From: DASVWZ01 sp036392935
GTDB taxonomy: Bacteria; Acidobacteriota; Terriglobia; Terriglobales; Acidobacteriaceae
Reading direction: 5' to 3'
Assembly (NCBI GenBank): GCA_036392935.1
Contig: DASVWZ010000021.1
Coordinates: 1 to 34,116 of the forward strand
DNA length: 34,116 nucleotides
This document shows, in pieces, positions 23,533 to 30,915 of the stretch. The position numbers were made by a program, and so were the translations under genes. The stretch's first letter is position 1. Each line of letters starts with the position of its first letter. Below the pieces are notes generated by a model. It did not search any database. It was not told the origin of the DNA and saw only the letters and a list, made by a program, of their open reading frames with translations.

Positions 23533-24923
23533 GCGCTTTGCGACAACTGTGCGCCGCCCAGCGGCAATTCCGCGCGCACCTTGGTCCCCACGCTGGGATG
23601 CGATTCGATCGTCAACGATCCACCCAATCTCCGCACCCGTTCTTCCATCCCAATCAGCCCCATGCCTCGCAAATTTTGCGCATCAAAGCTTTTGCCGTTG
23701 TCTGCAATTTCAATCATGATCTTACGATCCGACTGCACCACCCGCACCGTCGCCGTCGTCGCCTCCGCGTGACGCACAGCATTATTCAGCGCCTCCTGTG
23801 CCAGCCGGTAAACGCATATCTTGTGCAGATCATCCAACTCGTCGGAGACGTTCTCCGCGTAAACCTCCACTTCCATTTCGCTGCGACGGGAAACCTCGCG
23901 CGCCTGCCATTCCAAAGCCGCCGTCAAACCAAGGTCGTCGAGCATCGAAGGCCGCAGAAGCAGAGCGATATCGCGCACCATTTTGACCAGTCCCTCGACG
24001 ATCGACCGGATTCTCCCGATCTGCTCCTGCGCAGCTTCATTTTCCGCGGGAACGGTTTTCACCAGCCTGGCTGTTTCCACCAGCAGCGCCTCGAGTGATT
24101 GCCCGACCTCGTCGTGCAGTTCACGCGACATCGCCCGTCGCTCCTGTTCCTGCACATCGACCAGTCGTGCCGACAGATCCTGCAGTTCACGCCGCCGCTC
24201 TACCAACTCGTCGTATCGTTCCCGTTCGAGCAGTTGCAGCCGCAGAATGTAAATCGTGCTGACGAGAGAAAGTGCAGTCGCCAGTATCAGCATCGCTCCC
24301 AACGCCCAACCCAGCTTGATGCGAGTCTTGCGAAACATCGCCAGCAGGTCGCCGTCGTCGTCGGCAAGTTGCTGGTCAGTCATCGCAGAAATCCGCTGCA
24401 CCACCTGCAGCATCGCCACTCGCTCGGGAAAGATTTGCTCGCGCAGAAATGCCGGCCCGCGCTGACGCCGATCTTCGACGCTCCACGCCAACGCTGTCGC
24501 CATCCGCCGGTCCTCATACAACAAATCCTGGCTCAATTCGCCGAATAGCGGGCCTTCCTGCGTCATATCGGAAGGATAATTCTGTAGCTCAGCCTCAATC
24601 GTCGATACTTCTCGAATGAATACCGGACCTGCCTGGTCGGAACTCGCAGCCGTGCCCGCCAGCAGAAAGCTGTCAACATCGTCGTTGTACACCTCAATTG
24701 ATCGAGTGACTTTGACCAAGACTTGGCTGCGGTTGGCCATTCGCTCGCGCACCCGTTGCTCGACGGAATGTAAATCCCGCAAAGTCTTGAACGAATAAAT
24801 TCCGGCGGCAGCAAACAATATCAGCAGCGCACCGAACGTGGCAAAAAGAATGGCCCGGATTTTCTGCGACGCGGCCGCCGACCCAGCCGCGGCTCCCGGC
24901 GTATTGTTTGTAGAGCTTTGCAC
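23529..24923 (-). CDS. Sensor histidine kinase (HisKA_3/NarX-DegS type)
   Basis: The start is GTG 24923 with GGAAG four bases upstream. The 464-residue protein has two membrane segments (about 23-43 and 205-226) flanking a helical periplasmic sensor region of about 160 residues. A coiled linker follows, then the HisKA_3 motif S-R-E-L-H-D-E-V-G-Q (267-276, phospho-His 270). The catalytic ATPase domain (about 370-460) has E-A-L-N-N-A-V-R-H, D-N-G-K-S-F and G-M-G-L-I-G-M-E-E-R-V. The sensor domain resembles four-helix MCP/CHASE3-like regions, so the signal is unknown. It is coupled to the NarL-type regulator by overlap. Confidence 0.92.
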   Translation of the reverse strand: MQSSTNNTPGAAAGSAAASQKIRAILFATFGALLILFAAAGIYSFKTLRDLHSVEQRVRERMANRSQVLVKVTRSIEVYNDDVDSFLLAGTAASSDQAGPVFIREVSTIEAELQNYPSDMTQEGPLFGELSQDLLYEDRRMATALAWSVEDRRQRGPAFLREQIFPERVAMLQVVQRISAMTDQQLADDDGDLLAMFRKTRIKLGWALGAMLILATALSLVSTIYILRLQLLERERYDELVERRRELQDLSARLVDVQEQERRAMSRELHDEVGQSLEALLVETARLVKTVPAENEAAQEQIGRIRSIVEGLVKMVRDIALLLRPSMLDDLGLTAALEWQAREVSRRSEMEVEVYAENVSDELDDLHKICVYRLAQEALNNAVRHAEATTATVRVVQSDRKIMIEIADNGKSFDAQNLRGMGLIGMEERVRRLGGSLTIESHPSVGTKVRAELPLGGAQLSQSA

Positions 24924-25161
24924 GGCGCTTCCAGTCCGGCTGCCATTCTAACTTAGTCAGTTCGGTCTGCCCCGCAATCCCCATTTACAGGCGACGGAAA
25001 TCCCCAGTCGTCGGGATGGTCATTAACCTCTCACTCGCCTAGTAATGGAATGTCCGCAAAGTTGTGCATCCGATCCGCACGAAGTTGCGGAGTGATGCCA
25101 ATCACAATCTGCGAGCGATTGCCCTGCCTTAATCGCGAATAGACAAAAAGGAGCCAATCCA

Positions 25162-26199
25162 TTGGTCAGCCAAGCCATCCCGGCAGTCGAATTTAACAGC
25201 GAGTTTCCGCCCGAAGACGTAATGTTTGGGCGCTCTGACATCATGCACGAACTGCGCACACGAATCAGGCGAGTTGCCGCAGCCAACGTCCCCGTGCTCG
25301 TCGTCGGCGAGGGTGGGACCGGTAAGGGGACCATCGCGCGCATGATTCATCGCCTTTCTCCCTGGGCCAATGGTACTTTCTCCAGCCTGTGTTGCCCGGC
25401 CATTCCAGCGACGCTGTTGGAAAACGGCCAGTTTCTTGCTGAAAAAATGTCGGTTGCTGGCGCGAACGGAGTGGGCGCCCCGCGCCTCGATGTCGCTCCC
25501 CGTGGCACTCTGTTTCTCGATGAGATTTCAGAACTCGATCTCACCCAGCAAGCCAAGCTCGTGCGCATTCTGCGCGGCCGTCAATTCGGCGCCATCGGCG
25601 CGCAGGAAAACAGCAAAGTAGAAATCCGCCTTGTCTGTGCCACCAATCGCGAACTGGCCTCAGACATGAAGAAAGGGCTCTTCCGCGCCGATCTGTATTA
25701 CCGCGTTAATGTCGTCAGCCTGCGCGTGCCGCCCCTGCGTGAGCGCCGCTGCGACATCGAGGTCCTGGCCCATTATTTTCTTGAGCGGTTCTGTCAGGAG
25801 TATCCATGCAGGGGAAGAGTAGTGTCTGCCGAAACGCTCTCGGCCTTGCAAGAATACGACTGGCCGGGAAATGTCCGCGAACTGAAGAACCTGATCAAGC
25901 GCTACGTGATCCTCGGGAGTGACGACGTCTTTCGATCCGAGTTGACTCCGAGAAATGAACGAACCGGCTTCGACACGCAAATGGCGCTCGAAGGCAACAT
26001 GTCTTTGAAGGATCTAACCCGTAAGGCTACACGCGAACTGGAGGGCAAGATCATCCTGCAGGCGCTGGAAGCGCACCGCTGGAATCGGAGAGCAACCGCC
26101 GAAGCGCTCTCCATCAGCTACCGGTCTCTCCTTTATAAAATTCGCGATGCCGGACTCTCTCCCAGCCCTAGGAACAGGCCGGTTTCTCGATTAATGTAA
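25162..26199 (+). CDS. AAA+ sigma-54-activator-like regulator lacking receiver and GAFTGA loop
   Basis: The start is TTG 25162, supported by AAAAAGGAG eight bases upstream. The 345-residue protein begins almost directly with the AAA+ domain: Walker A G-E-G-G-T-G-K-G (49-56), Walker B G-T-L-F-L-D-E-I (115-122), arginine-finger region F-R-A-D-L-Y-Y-R (174-181) and W-P-G-N-V-R-E-L (234-241). A Fis-type helix-turn-helix ends it (about 300-330). Between about 84 and 110, where sigma-54 activators carry GAFTGA, the sequence is L-L-E-N-G-Q-F-L-A-E-K-M-S-V-A-G, with no such motif and a shortened loop. It may therefore not remodel sigma-54 polymerase in the usual way. There is no receiver, GAF or PAS domain. 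Two-component genes lie divergently upstream and molybdenum genes downstream. Confidence 0.85.
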   Translation: MVSQAIPAVEFNSEFPPEDVMFGRSDIMHELRTRIRRVAAANVPVLVVGEGGTGKGTIARMIHRLSPWANGTFSSLCCPAIPATLLENGQFLAEKMSVAGANGVGAPRLDVAPRGTLFLDEISELDLTQQAKLVRILRGRQFGAIGAQENSKVEIRLVCATNRELASDMKKGLFRADLYYRVNVVSLRVPPLRERRCDIEVLAHYFLERFCQEYPCRGRVVSAETLSALQEYDWPGNVRELKNLIKRYVILGSDDVFRSELTPRNERTGFDTQMALEGNMSLKDLTRKATRELEGKIILQALEAHRWNRRATAEALSISYRSLLYKIRDAGLSPSPRNRPVSRLM

Positions 26200-26271
26200 G
26201 CGATATCCTTTATCGGCTTGAAGTAATATGACTTTATGCCGACTGGCAGCAGTGCTTCCGCGACTTGGAAA

Positions 26272-26757
26272 ATGCGGCTGAAAACTTTCCTGACTCGACT
26301 CCCGCTGGCCCTCGTGCTTTTCGCGTCGGTCGCCGGCTGCCAGTCCATTACGATTCAGGCGGAAAGCGGAAAGCCGGCCGTCTTTACCCGCGCGGATATC
26401 GAATCTTTGCCGCATCAAAAGATAGCCACGGCTCCTGGAGATAAGCCGGCAAGCTACGACGGCGTCGCGCTCAAAGATGTGCTGCAAAAAGCCGGTGTCG
26501 AACTGGGCGATTCGCTAAAAGGCAAACGTCTGGCCTCATACTTGTTGGTTGAAGCCGCGGACGACTACCGCGTCGTAATCGCCCTGCCGGAACTCGATCC
26601 CGCATTCAATAACAAGCAATTCTTCCTGGTTTACTCGCGCGATGGCCAGCCGCTCGACGCAAAAGAAGGGCCGTACCGCATCGTTATTCCTGATGAAAAA
26701 CGAATGGCCCGCTGGGTGCGCCAGGTCACGGCGTTGAAGATTGTAGACGTTCAGTAG
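26272..26757 (+). CDS. Lipoprotein with molybdopterin-oxidoreductase-like (SUOX-fold) domain
   Basis: ATG 26272 gives a standard lipoprotein signal: M-R-L-K-T-F-L-T-R, a hydrophobic stretch, then lipobox S-V-A-G-C with Cys23. An ATG at 26236 would add 12 residues. The roughly 138-residue mature part follows the oxidoreductase molybdopterin-binding family: Y-D-G-V-A-L-K-D-V-L, A-D-D-Y-R-V-V-I-A-L-P-E-L-D, and the G-P-Y-R-I-V-I-P-D-E-K-R-x-x-R-W-V-R-Q-V signature near the C-terminus. The Mo-coordinating Cys of full-size enzymes is not present, so cofactor binding is uncertain. The neighbouring Mop and ModA genes support a molybdenum link. Confidence 0.75.
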   Translation: MRLKTFLTRLPLALVLFASVAGCQSITIQAESGKPAVFTRADIESLPHQKIATAPGDKPASYDGVALKDVLQKAGVELGDSLKGKRLASYLLVEAADDYRVVIALPELDPAFNNKQFFLVYSRDGQPLDAKEGPYRIVIPDEKRMARWVRQVTALKIVDVQ

Positions 26758-26786
26758 AGTGCGGCAGGCGAGCGCAGTGGAGCTCG

Positions 26787-26993
26787 TCAGTCTTTCTGAA
26801 TCATGACCTCAGTGGCTTTCACAACCGCAGAAACATTGTCGCCTTTCTTGAGCTTCAATTCCTCGGCGCTGCGCCGCGTGATGACGCTTTCGATCAGGTT
26901 ATCGCCCACGCGCACCACCACGTGCGCCATGATGTCGCCGAGTTCAAGCTCTTCAATTTTTCCGCGCAGTTTGTTTCTTGCTGATATTGGCAT
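26787..26993 (-). CDS. Mop/TOBE-domain molybdate-binding protein
   Basis: The 68-residue protein is a single TOBE/Mop domain: S-A-R-N-K-L-R-G-K-I (4-13), G-D-I-M-A-H-V-V-V (about 19-27), L-I-E-S-V-I-T-R-R-S-A-E-E-L (about 33-46) and L-K-K-G-D-N-V-S-A-V-V-K-A-T-E-V-M-I. Such molbindins form hexamers that store or buffer molybdate in the cytoplasm. It is divergent from modA with 30 bases between start codons. No Shine-Dalgarno is visible; a TATAAT box sits six bases upstream. Confidence 0.9.
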   Translation of the reverse strand: MPISARNKLRGKIEELELGDIMAHVVVRVGDNLIESVITRRSAEELKLKKGDNVSAVVKATEVMIQKD

Positions 26994-27005
26994 GAAGTCA
27001 TTATA
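26994..27005 (-). promoter_or_regulatory. TATAAT box six bases before the Mop gene (possible leaderless promoter)
   Basis: On the minus strand TATAAT lies at 27005-27000 and the ATG at 26993, with no Shine-Dalgarno. Transcription from this box would begin at about the start codon. The 30-base region must also hold the ribosome site of the divergent modA (GGAG six bases before its ATG), so promoters of the two genes overlap. No clear -35 or ModE-type palindrome is seen. Confidence 0.35.
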
Positions 27006-27023
27006 GGACGCCAGGAGTCAGGC

Positions 27024-27800
27024 ATGAGCATTCGAAGAACGCACATCGCAGTCATTACAGCTCTTTTGATTTCCCAGCTATGCGCCGCGCAGGAGCTAAC
27101 GGTTGCGGCTGCCGCCGATCTGCAGTTTGCCATGCAGGAAATCGCGACGCGCTTCCAGCACCAGACCGGCAAGTCCGTCAAGGTCACCTACGGTTCGTCC
27201 GGGAACTTCTTTCAGCAGTTGCAGAACGGCGCTCCTTTCGATCTGTTTTTCTCCGCCAATCTCGATTACGCGCAAAAACTCGAAGCAGCCGGACTCACCG
27301 ATCCTGGGAGCCTTTATCAATACGCCCGCGGCAAAATCGTTCTGTGGGTTCCAAACGACTCAAAGGTCGATCTGAGCGCTGGATTACAGGCGCTACTGAA
27401 TCCTGCGATCAAAAAGATTGCCGTCGCCAATCCTCAACACGCGCCTTACGGTCAGGCAGCCGTCTCGGCCATGCAGAAAGAAAACATTTACGACAAAGTC
27501 AAAGACAAGCTCGTCCTCGGCGAAAACATCTCTCAGACTGCGTCATTCGTCATGTCAGGCTCGGCCGACGCAGGCATCGTGGCGTTGTCGCTGGCCTTAT
27601 CTCCCAATATGAAAGACAAAGGCCGCTACGCCGAGATACCCCCGTCTGATTATCCGCCGATCGAACAGGCCTGCGTGATTATGAAATCATCTAAGAACCA
27701 GGCAGCCGCGCGGCAATTCTTGGAATTTGTAAAGACAACCGCCGTTTCAGGTGTGTTCAAAAGCTACGGCTTTGACGTCGGAACCCCGCCGGCAAAATAG
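27024..27800 (+). CDS. modA: Molybdate ABC transporter substrate-binding protein ModA
   Basis: The 258-residue protein has a signal peptide (M-S-I-R-R-T, hydrophobic 8-20, cleavage after L-C-A-A-Q). Its mature start is E-L-T-V-A-A-A-A-D-L, typical of ModA, whose first Ala/Ser residues bind oxyanion. Further marks are V-T-Y-G-S-S-G-N-F, P-F-D-L-F-F-S-A-N, A-N-P-Q-H-A-P-Y-G-Q-A-A and G-S-A-D-A-G-I-V-A-L-S. It binds molybdate or tungstate in the periplasm. Normally modB and modC follow, but the gene is followed by a decayed sequence and no permease or ATPase appears in the window. Confidence 0.93.
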   Translation: MSIRRTHIAVITALLISQLCAAQELTVAAAADLQFAMQEIATRFQHQTGKSVKVTYGSSGNFFQQLQNGAPFDLFFSANLDYAQKLEAAGLTDPGSLYQYARGKIVLWVPNDSKVDLSAGLQALLNPAIKKIAVANPQHAPYGQAAVSAMQKENIYDKVKDKLVLGENISQTASFVMSGSADAGIVALSLALSPNMKDKGRYAEIPPSDYPPIEQACVIMKSSKNQAAARQFLEFVKTTAVSGVFKSYGFDVGTPPAK

Positions 27801-27801
27801 C

Positions 27802-27912
27802 TTCGACTCGATCGCGGTCTCCGCCGCCACCAAAGGCAAGCAGGTATCGATTCCAAGTGAGACTTTGTTGGAATTCCGGCTCCAGCAGCCGACCAGCCTT
27901 CCCGTTGCGCGG
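27802..27912 (+). pseudogene. Remnant of the C-terminus of an acidobacterial hypothetical protein
   Basis: Directly after modA, frame +1 reads A-T-K-G-K-Q-V-S-I-P-S-E-T-L-L-E-F-R-L-Q then Q-P. This resembles the C-terminal end (G-K-x-V-x-I-P-A-E-T-L-L-x-F-x-L-x-Q-P) of common exported acidobacterial proteins, but here it lacks a start and upstream domain and runs on without its usual end. The rest of 27801-28127 shows no other gene. The likeness is from memory of the family, not from a search. Confidence 0.35.
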
Positions 27913-28127
27913 TACTACCGCCTAAAGTCGGCGTTCGCCGCGCAGGTGACGTTCGTTTCTTCGCCGCAACGAATTGGGTTGCGCATTTGCCGCTCCGGAG
28001 ATACCATTTGGCAACTCCATAAATCATGCTGCGATCTCAACAGCGCTATGGAACCGTGTGAACGCAGTCGCTGAATTGGCCGGTAATTGTATAGTGAACG
28101 TATTTCAAGCTACTGGAGATCCCCCAA

Positions 28128-28295
28128 ATGACTACTTTTCTCCGCAAACTCTGGTCTCAAGATGAAGGCCAGGATATCGCCGAATACGCCGTGATGCTTG
28201 CGGTGATCCTGGTGCTGGTAGTGGGCACCATAAGCCTCATCGGATCCAACGCCAATAACGCTTTTTCCGCTGTCGCCAGCGCAATTAGCGGATGA
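28128..28295 (+). CDS. Flp/Fap-type type IVb pilin
   Basis: A 55-residue gene with GGAG nine bases before its ATG. A short N-terminus (M-T-T-F-L-R-K-L-W) precedes the prepilin cleavage area D-E-G then Q-D-I-A-E-Y-A-V-M-L-A, with the conserved Glu-Tyr pair at residues 19-20. A single hydrophobic helix (about 21-38) and a short polar tail follow. Flp pilins are processed by a TadV-type prepilin peptidase and assembled by Tad machinery into adhesion pili. No tad/cpa gene lies within the window, so this is a solitary locus. A TATAGT at 28090-28095 might be its -10. Confidence 0.9.
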   Translation: MTTFLRKLWSQDEGQDIAEYAVMLAVILVLVVGTISLIGSNANNAFSAVASAISG

Positions 28296-28299
28296 TTCT

Positions 28300-28315
28300 G
28301 CTGGCCTACGCCAGC
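28300..28315 (+). terminator. Short hairpin just after the pilin gene
   Basis: GCTGGC (28300-28305) pairs with GCCAGC (28310-28315) across CTAC, starting five bases after the pilin stop. No T-run follows, so termination is uncertain; it may protect the 3' end of an abundant pilin mRNA. Confidence 0.35.
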
Positions 28316-28400
28316 CCAATACTCCCGTTTACCGAGAGTCGTTTTCTGCCCGCGCGATGCGTTAACTCCGCAGCTGCGCCGACGGATTTGTCCGCGAAAG

Positions 28401-28535
28401 ATCCTGGTGCCGAAGAAGGGACTCGAACTTGAGGCGCTTGCGCGGCGTCCGAGCCGCGCGCCGAAATCCTGAGCGAGCGCAGCGAGTCGAAGGACCTCCG
28501 CCAAAAAATCCTGGTGCCGAAGAAGGGACTCGAAC
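28401..28535. repeat. Direct repeat: duplicated 3' end of tRNA-Leu, flanking a hairpin spacer
   Basis: The same 28 bases occur at 28401-28428 and 28508-28535, offset by 107. The second copy is the 3' end of tRNA-Leu (T-arm half, acceptor strand and CCA); the first is an orphan copy without the rest of the tRNA. The 79-base spacer carries a seven-base-pair hairpin, GCGCGGC (28440-28446) with GCCGCGC (28453-28459), and then a GAGCGAGCGCAGCGAG segment resembling dispersed intergenic repeats. The layout resembles the att duplication left by tRNA-targeting integrases, but nothing large lies between the copies. Confidence 0.75.
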
Positions 28536-28598
28536 CCCCACACCCTTGCGGGTACATGGACCTGAACCATGCGCGTCTGCCAATTCCGCCACTTCGGC
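28512..28598 (-). tRNA. tRNA-Leu(CAG)
   Basis: On the minus strand a class II tRNA of 87 bases including encoded CCA can be folded. The acceptor GCCGAAG (from 28598) pairs with CTTCGGC, the anticodon stem CATGG/CCATG encloses TTCAGGT with anticodon CAG, a variable arm GTACCCGCAAGGGTG is present, and the T loop is GTTCGAGTC-like. It reads CUG. A good sigma-70-type promoter lies upstream at 28664-28691. Confidence 0.95.
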
Positions 28599-28663
28599 AA
28601 AAGTGACTGGAGGCCGCGCCACCAACTTTGGCGCTGGCCTGTCAGGTGAGAACGACATTTAAT

Positions 28664-28691
28664 ATTCTACTTTTGCAATGTTGAGTGTCAA
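28664..28691 (-). promoter_or_regulatory. Sigma-70-type promoter of tRNA-Leu
   Basis: On the minus strand TTGACA (28691-28686) is followed by 16 bases and TAGAAT (28669-28664): a perfect -35 and a five-of-six -10. The predicted start is about 58 bases before the tRNA 5' end. It also lies just past the OsmC gene's stop (28701), so it is well placed for the tRNA. Confidence 0.65.
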
Positions 28692-28700
28692 CACGCCGGC

Positions 28701-29126
28701 TTAGCTGGCCAGCTTCGCATTCATCGTAATGTTCGCCTTCAGCACCTTCGACACCGGGCAATTCGCCTTCGCGTCAGCCGCCAACTTCTGAAATGTCGCA
28801 TCGTCCGCGCCCGGCACGTGCCCCACAACATCAAGCTGCACTGCAGCGATCGTCCAGCCCGAGTCCAGTTTTTCCAGGCTCAAGGTCGCCGACGTCTCAA
28901 TGCTCGCTGGCGGATGGTTCGCCGCCGTCAGTTGCGCCGACAACGCCATCGAAAAACACGCCGCATGCGCTGCCGCAATCAGCTCTTCCGGATTTGTCCC
29001 GGGCGTATTCTCAAACCGCGTCGCAAAAGAATAAGGAGTGTTATTCAGTACTCCGCTCGCGCTCGACACTGCGCCTTTGCCATCCTTTAACCCACCCTTC
29101 CAAACTGCATTCGCCTTGCGTTGCAT
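28701..29126 (-). CDS. OsmC-family peroxiredoxin (organic hydroperoxide reductase)
   Basis: The 141-residue protein has the OsmC layout. The catalytic cysteines are C57 in H-A-A-C-F-S-M-A-L and C123 in A-N-C-P-V-S-K-V-L, with the N-P-E-E-L-I glutamate pair (45-50) and an Arg upstream (about 37) that form the active site. These enzymes reduce organic and lipid hydroperoxides using a thiol donor. Length fits OsmC rather than the slightly different Ohr pattern. AAGGAG stands six bases before the ATG and a sigma-70-like promoter is seen upstream. It is divergent from the persulfide dioxygenase fusion gene, so both may respond to sulfur or oxidative stress. Confidence 0.92.
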   Translation of the reverse strand: MQRKANAVWKGGLKDGKGAVSSASGVLNNTPYSFATRFENTPGTNPEELIAAAHAACFSMALSAQLTAANHPPASIETSATLSLEKLDSGWTIAAVQLDVVGHVPGADDATFQKLAADAKANCPVSKVLKANITMNAKLAS

Positions 29127-29164
29127 TCGAATCTCCTTAAATGATGAAGTGATTAAGCTTTCCC

Positions 29165-29193
29165 ATTGTAGACGGAACGCGAAAGTGCGTCAC
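29165..29193 (-). promoter_or_regulatory. Sigma-70-like promoter of the OsmC gene
   Basis: On the minus strand GTGACG (29193-29188), a 17-base spacer and TACAAT (29170-29165) match the consensus at four and five of six bases. The predicted start near 29158 leaves a leader of about 32 bases carrying AAGGAG. Confidence 0.55.
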
Positions 29194-29277
29194 GGTGCTT
29201 GAACCGTCGACAGGCGAATCAGGCACTCCCCCAATGTATGATGGTGATCGGTTTCTAAACGCGACGGGGGTGCTTGC

Positions 29278-30669
29278 ATGTACTTCGAACAGTTCTATCT
29301 GGGATGTCTGGCGCACGCTTCATATTTGATTGCTTCCGAAGGCGAAGCCATCGTCGTCGATCCTCAGCGCGACGTCGAAATTTACTTAAAAGCTGCCGCC
29401 GATCATAAGCTGACCATCAAGCATATTTTCGAAACCCATCTTCATGCCGATTTTGTTTCCGGCCACCGTGAGCTCGCCGCTCGCACCGGCGCAACCATTT
29501 ACATGGGAGCCGCCGCCGGCGCCACATTCCCCCACATCGCTGTCAGCGACGGCTTTCAGATCACCTTCGGCAAAGCCCGCGTCGATGTTCTTTCCACTCC
29601 CGGCCATACTCCCGAAAGCATCTGCCTCGTCGTTACCGACGAAGAAAAATCCTCGCAGCCCTACGCCGTCCTCACCGGAGACACCTTGTTTATCGGCGAC
29701 GTCGGACGTCCCGACCTCTCGCCCAACCACACCCCTGCGCAACTCGCTGGCTTGCTCTTCGATAGCGTTCACACCAAGCTGCTGAAGCTCCCCGACGCAA
29801 CCCTTGTTTACCCCGCCCACGGAGCCGGATCCCTGTGCGGCAAAAACATGCGCGCCGAGAAATCCTCGACCATCGGCACCGAACGTCTCACCAACTACGC
29901 GTTGCAAATTCCCACCCGCGACGAATTCATCCGTCAGTTGACCAGCAATCTCCCTGCCCGTCCCGAATATTTTTCTCAAGACGCGCAAATCAATCGCGGC
30001 GGCGCGCCCGCGCTCTCGGAATTGCCGCCGCCAGCGCCGATCTCTCCCGCGCACCTTCAATCCATGCTCAACGACGGCGCCATCGCCCTCGATGTGCGCC
30101 CCGTGGACCAATTCGCCGCCGGCCACGTCCCCGGCTCCATCAACATCGCCTTGTCGGGACAATTCGCCACCTGGGCAGCCATCGTCCTGGGCCTGTCGTC
30201 CAATCCAGTGCTGATCGCCGAAACCCCTGATCAGATTTCAGAAGCCCGCCTTCGCCTGGCCCGCGTCGGAATAGAAAATGTCGCCGGTCAACTTCAGGGT
30301 GGGATCGGCGCATGGAAGGATGCCGGCCTGCCGCTCGCAAAAATCAACCAGACGACCGTGCAGGATCTGAACCGCGATGCCAACACCGGCAACCTCCAAA
30401 TCCTCGACGTTCGCCGCGATGGCGAGTGGCAAGCCGGACACATCGACAGCGCCACCCATTGGGCGCTCGACAATTTCCGCGTCTCGCCGCCCGAACTCGA
30501 CGGTCGCGCCGCCATCGCCGTGCACTGCAAGAGCGGATACCGCAGCATGATCGCCTGCAGTCTTTTGCAGCGCGCCGGATTCAGCAATATTGTCAACGTT
30601 CTCGGTGGCTTCGACGCTTGGCAGCAAGCCGGATTTCCCGCCTCCCAAGCCAAGCCCGTCGAGGTATAG
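29278..30669 (+). CDS. Persulfide dioxygenase-like MBL protein fused to two rhodanese domains
   Basis: The 463-residue cytoplasmic protein has an N-terminal metallo-beta-lactamase domain (about 1-235) of the ETHE1 type, with H-L-H-A-D (54-58), the later P-G-H-T-P-E-S and G-D-T-L-F-I-G-D-V-G-R-P-D. Two rhodanese domains follow (about 260-350 and 365-455). The first lacks an active Cys (A-E-T-P-D at the loop); the second has H-C-K-S-G-Y-R with C417. CstB-like fusions oxidise persulfides (glutathione or coenzyme A type) to thiosulfate/sulfite using the rhodanese to transfer sulfur. GGGGGTG precedes the ATG. The TauE exporter downstream fits removal of the product. Confidence 0.9.
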   Translation: MYFEQFYLGCLAHASYLIASEGEAIVVDPQRDVEIYLKAAADHKLTIKHIFETHLHADFVSGHRELAARTGATIYMGAAAGATFPHIAVSDGFQITFGKARVDVLSTPGHTPESICLVVTDEEKSSQPYAVLTGDTLFIGDVGRPDLSPNHTPAQLAGLLFDSVHTKLLKLPDATLVYPAHGAGSLCGKNMRAEKSSTIGTERLTNYALQIPTRDEFIRQLTSNLPARPEYFSQDAQINRGGAPALSELPPPAPISPAHLQSMLNDGAIALDVRPVDQFAAGHVPGSINIALSGQFATWAAIVLGLSSNPVLIAETPDQISEARLRLARVGIENVAGQLQGGIGAWKDAGLPLAKINQTTVQDLNRDANTGNLQILDVRRDGEWQAGHIDSATHWALDNFRVSPPELDGRAAIAVHCKSGYRSMIACSLLQRAGFSNIVNVLGGFDAWQQAGFPASQAKPVEV

Positions 30670-30792
30670 AATCCGCCTCAATTAGCTAACCAGCGGACGA
30701 AATAACGCATCCTAAACCCGCTCGGCACGATTGCGATTGTGTACTTGCTGGCCCAAATACTGCGGCCAAAGTATGGCTATCAATAAAATAGA

Positions 30793-30807
30793 CAATATGG
30801 TATATTG
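30793..30807 (+). promoter_or_regulatory. CAATAT-N3-ATATTG palindrome upstream of the TauE gene
   Basis: CAATAT (30793-30798) and ATATTG (30802-30807) form an AT-rich inverted repeat in the 246-base gap before the exporter gene, in an AT-rich patch. ArsR-type persulfide sensors such as BigR bind AT-rich palindromes near similar gene sets. No regulator gene is adjacent, so this is only a candidate. No gene is seen in the rest of the gap. Confidence 0.35.
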
Positions 30808-30915
30808 GATTTGCGGTCTTTTGAACGGCCCGTTCACCGCGGCTTTTGAGGTTTCCTGCCAAAGCCGGCGACTCTGAACTAGACAGGTCAAACCGCGTAA
30901 GCGCTGGTAGAAACT

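Noticed and set aside
27751..28074. 107-residue plus-strand frame across the end of modA
   Set aside because: The first part overlaps modA in another frame and the end is unremarkable; only the 27802-27912 segment resembles a protein family, so it was reported as a remnant instead of a gene.
28157..28600. 147-residue minus-strand open frame
   Set aside because: It reads through tRNA-Leu and its duplicated 3' end, and antisense to the pilin gene; such tRNA-derived frames are a common artefact.
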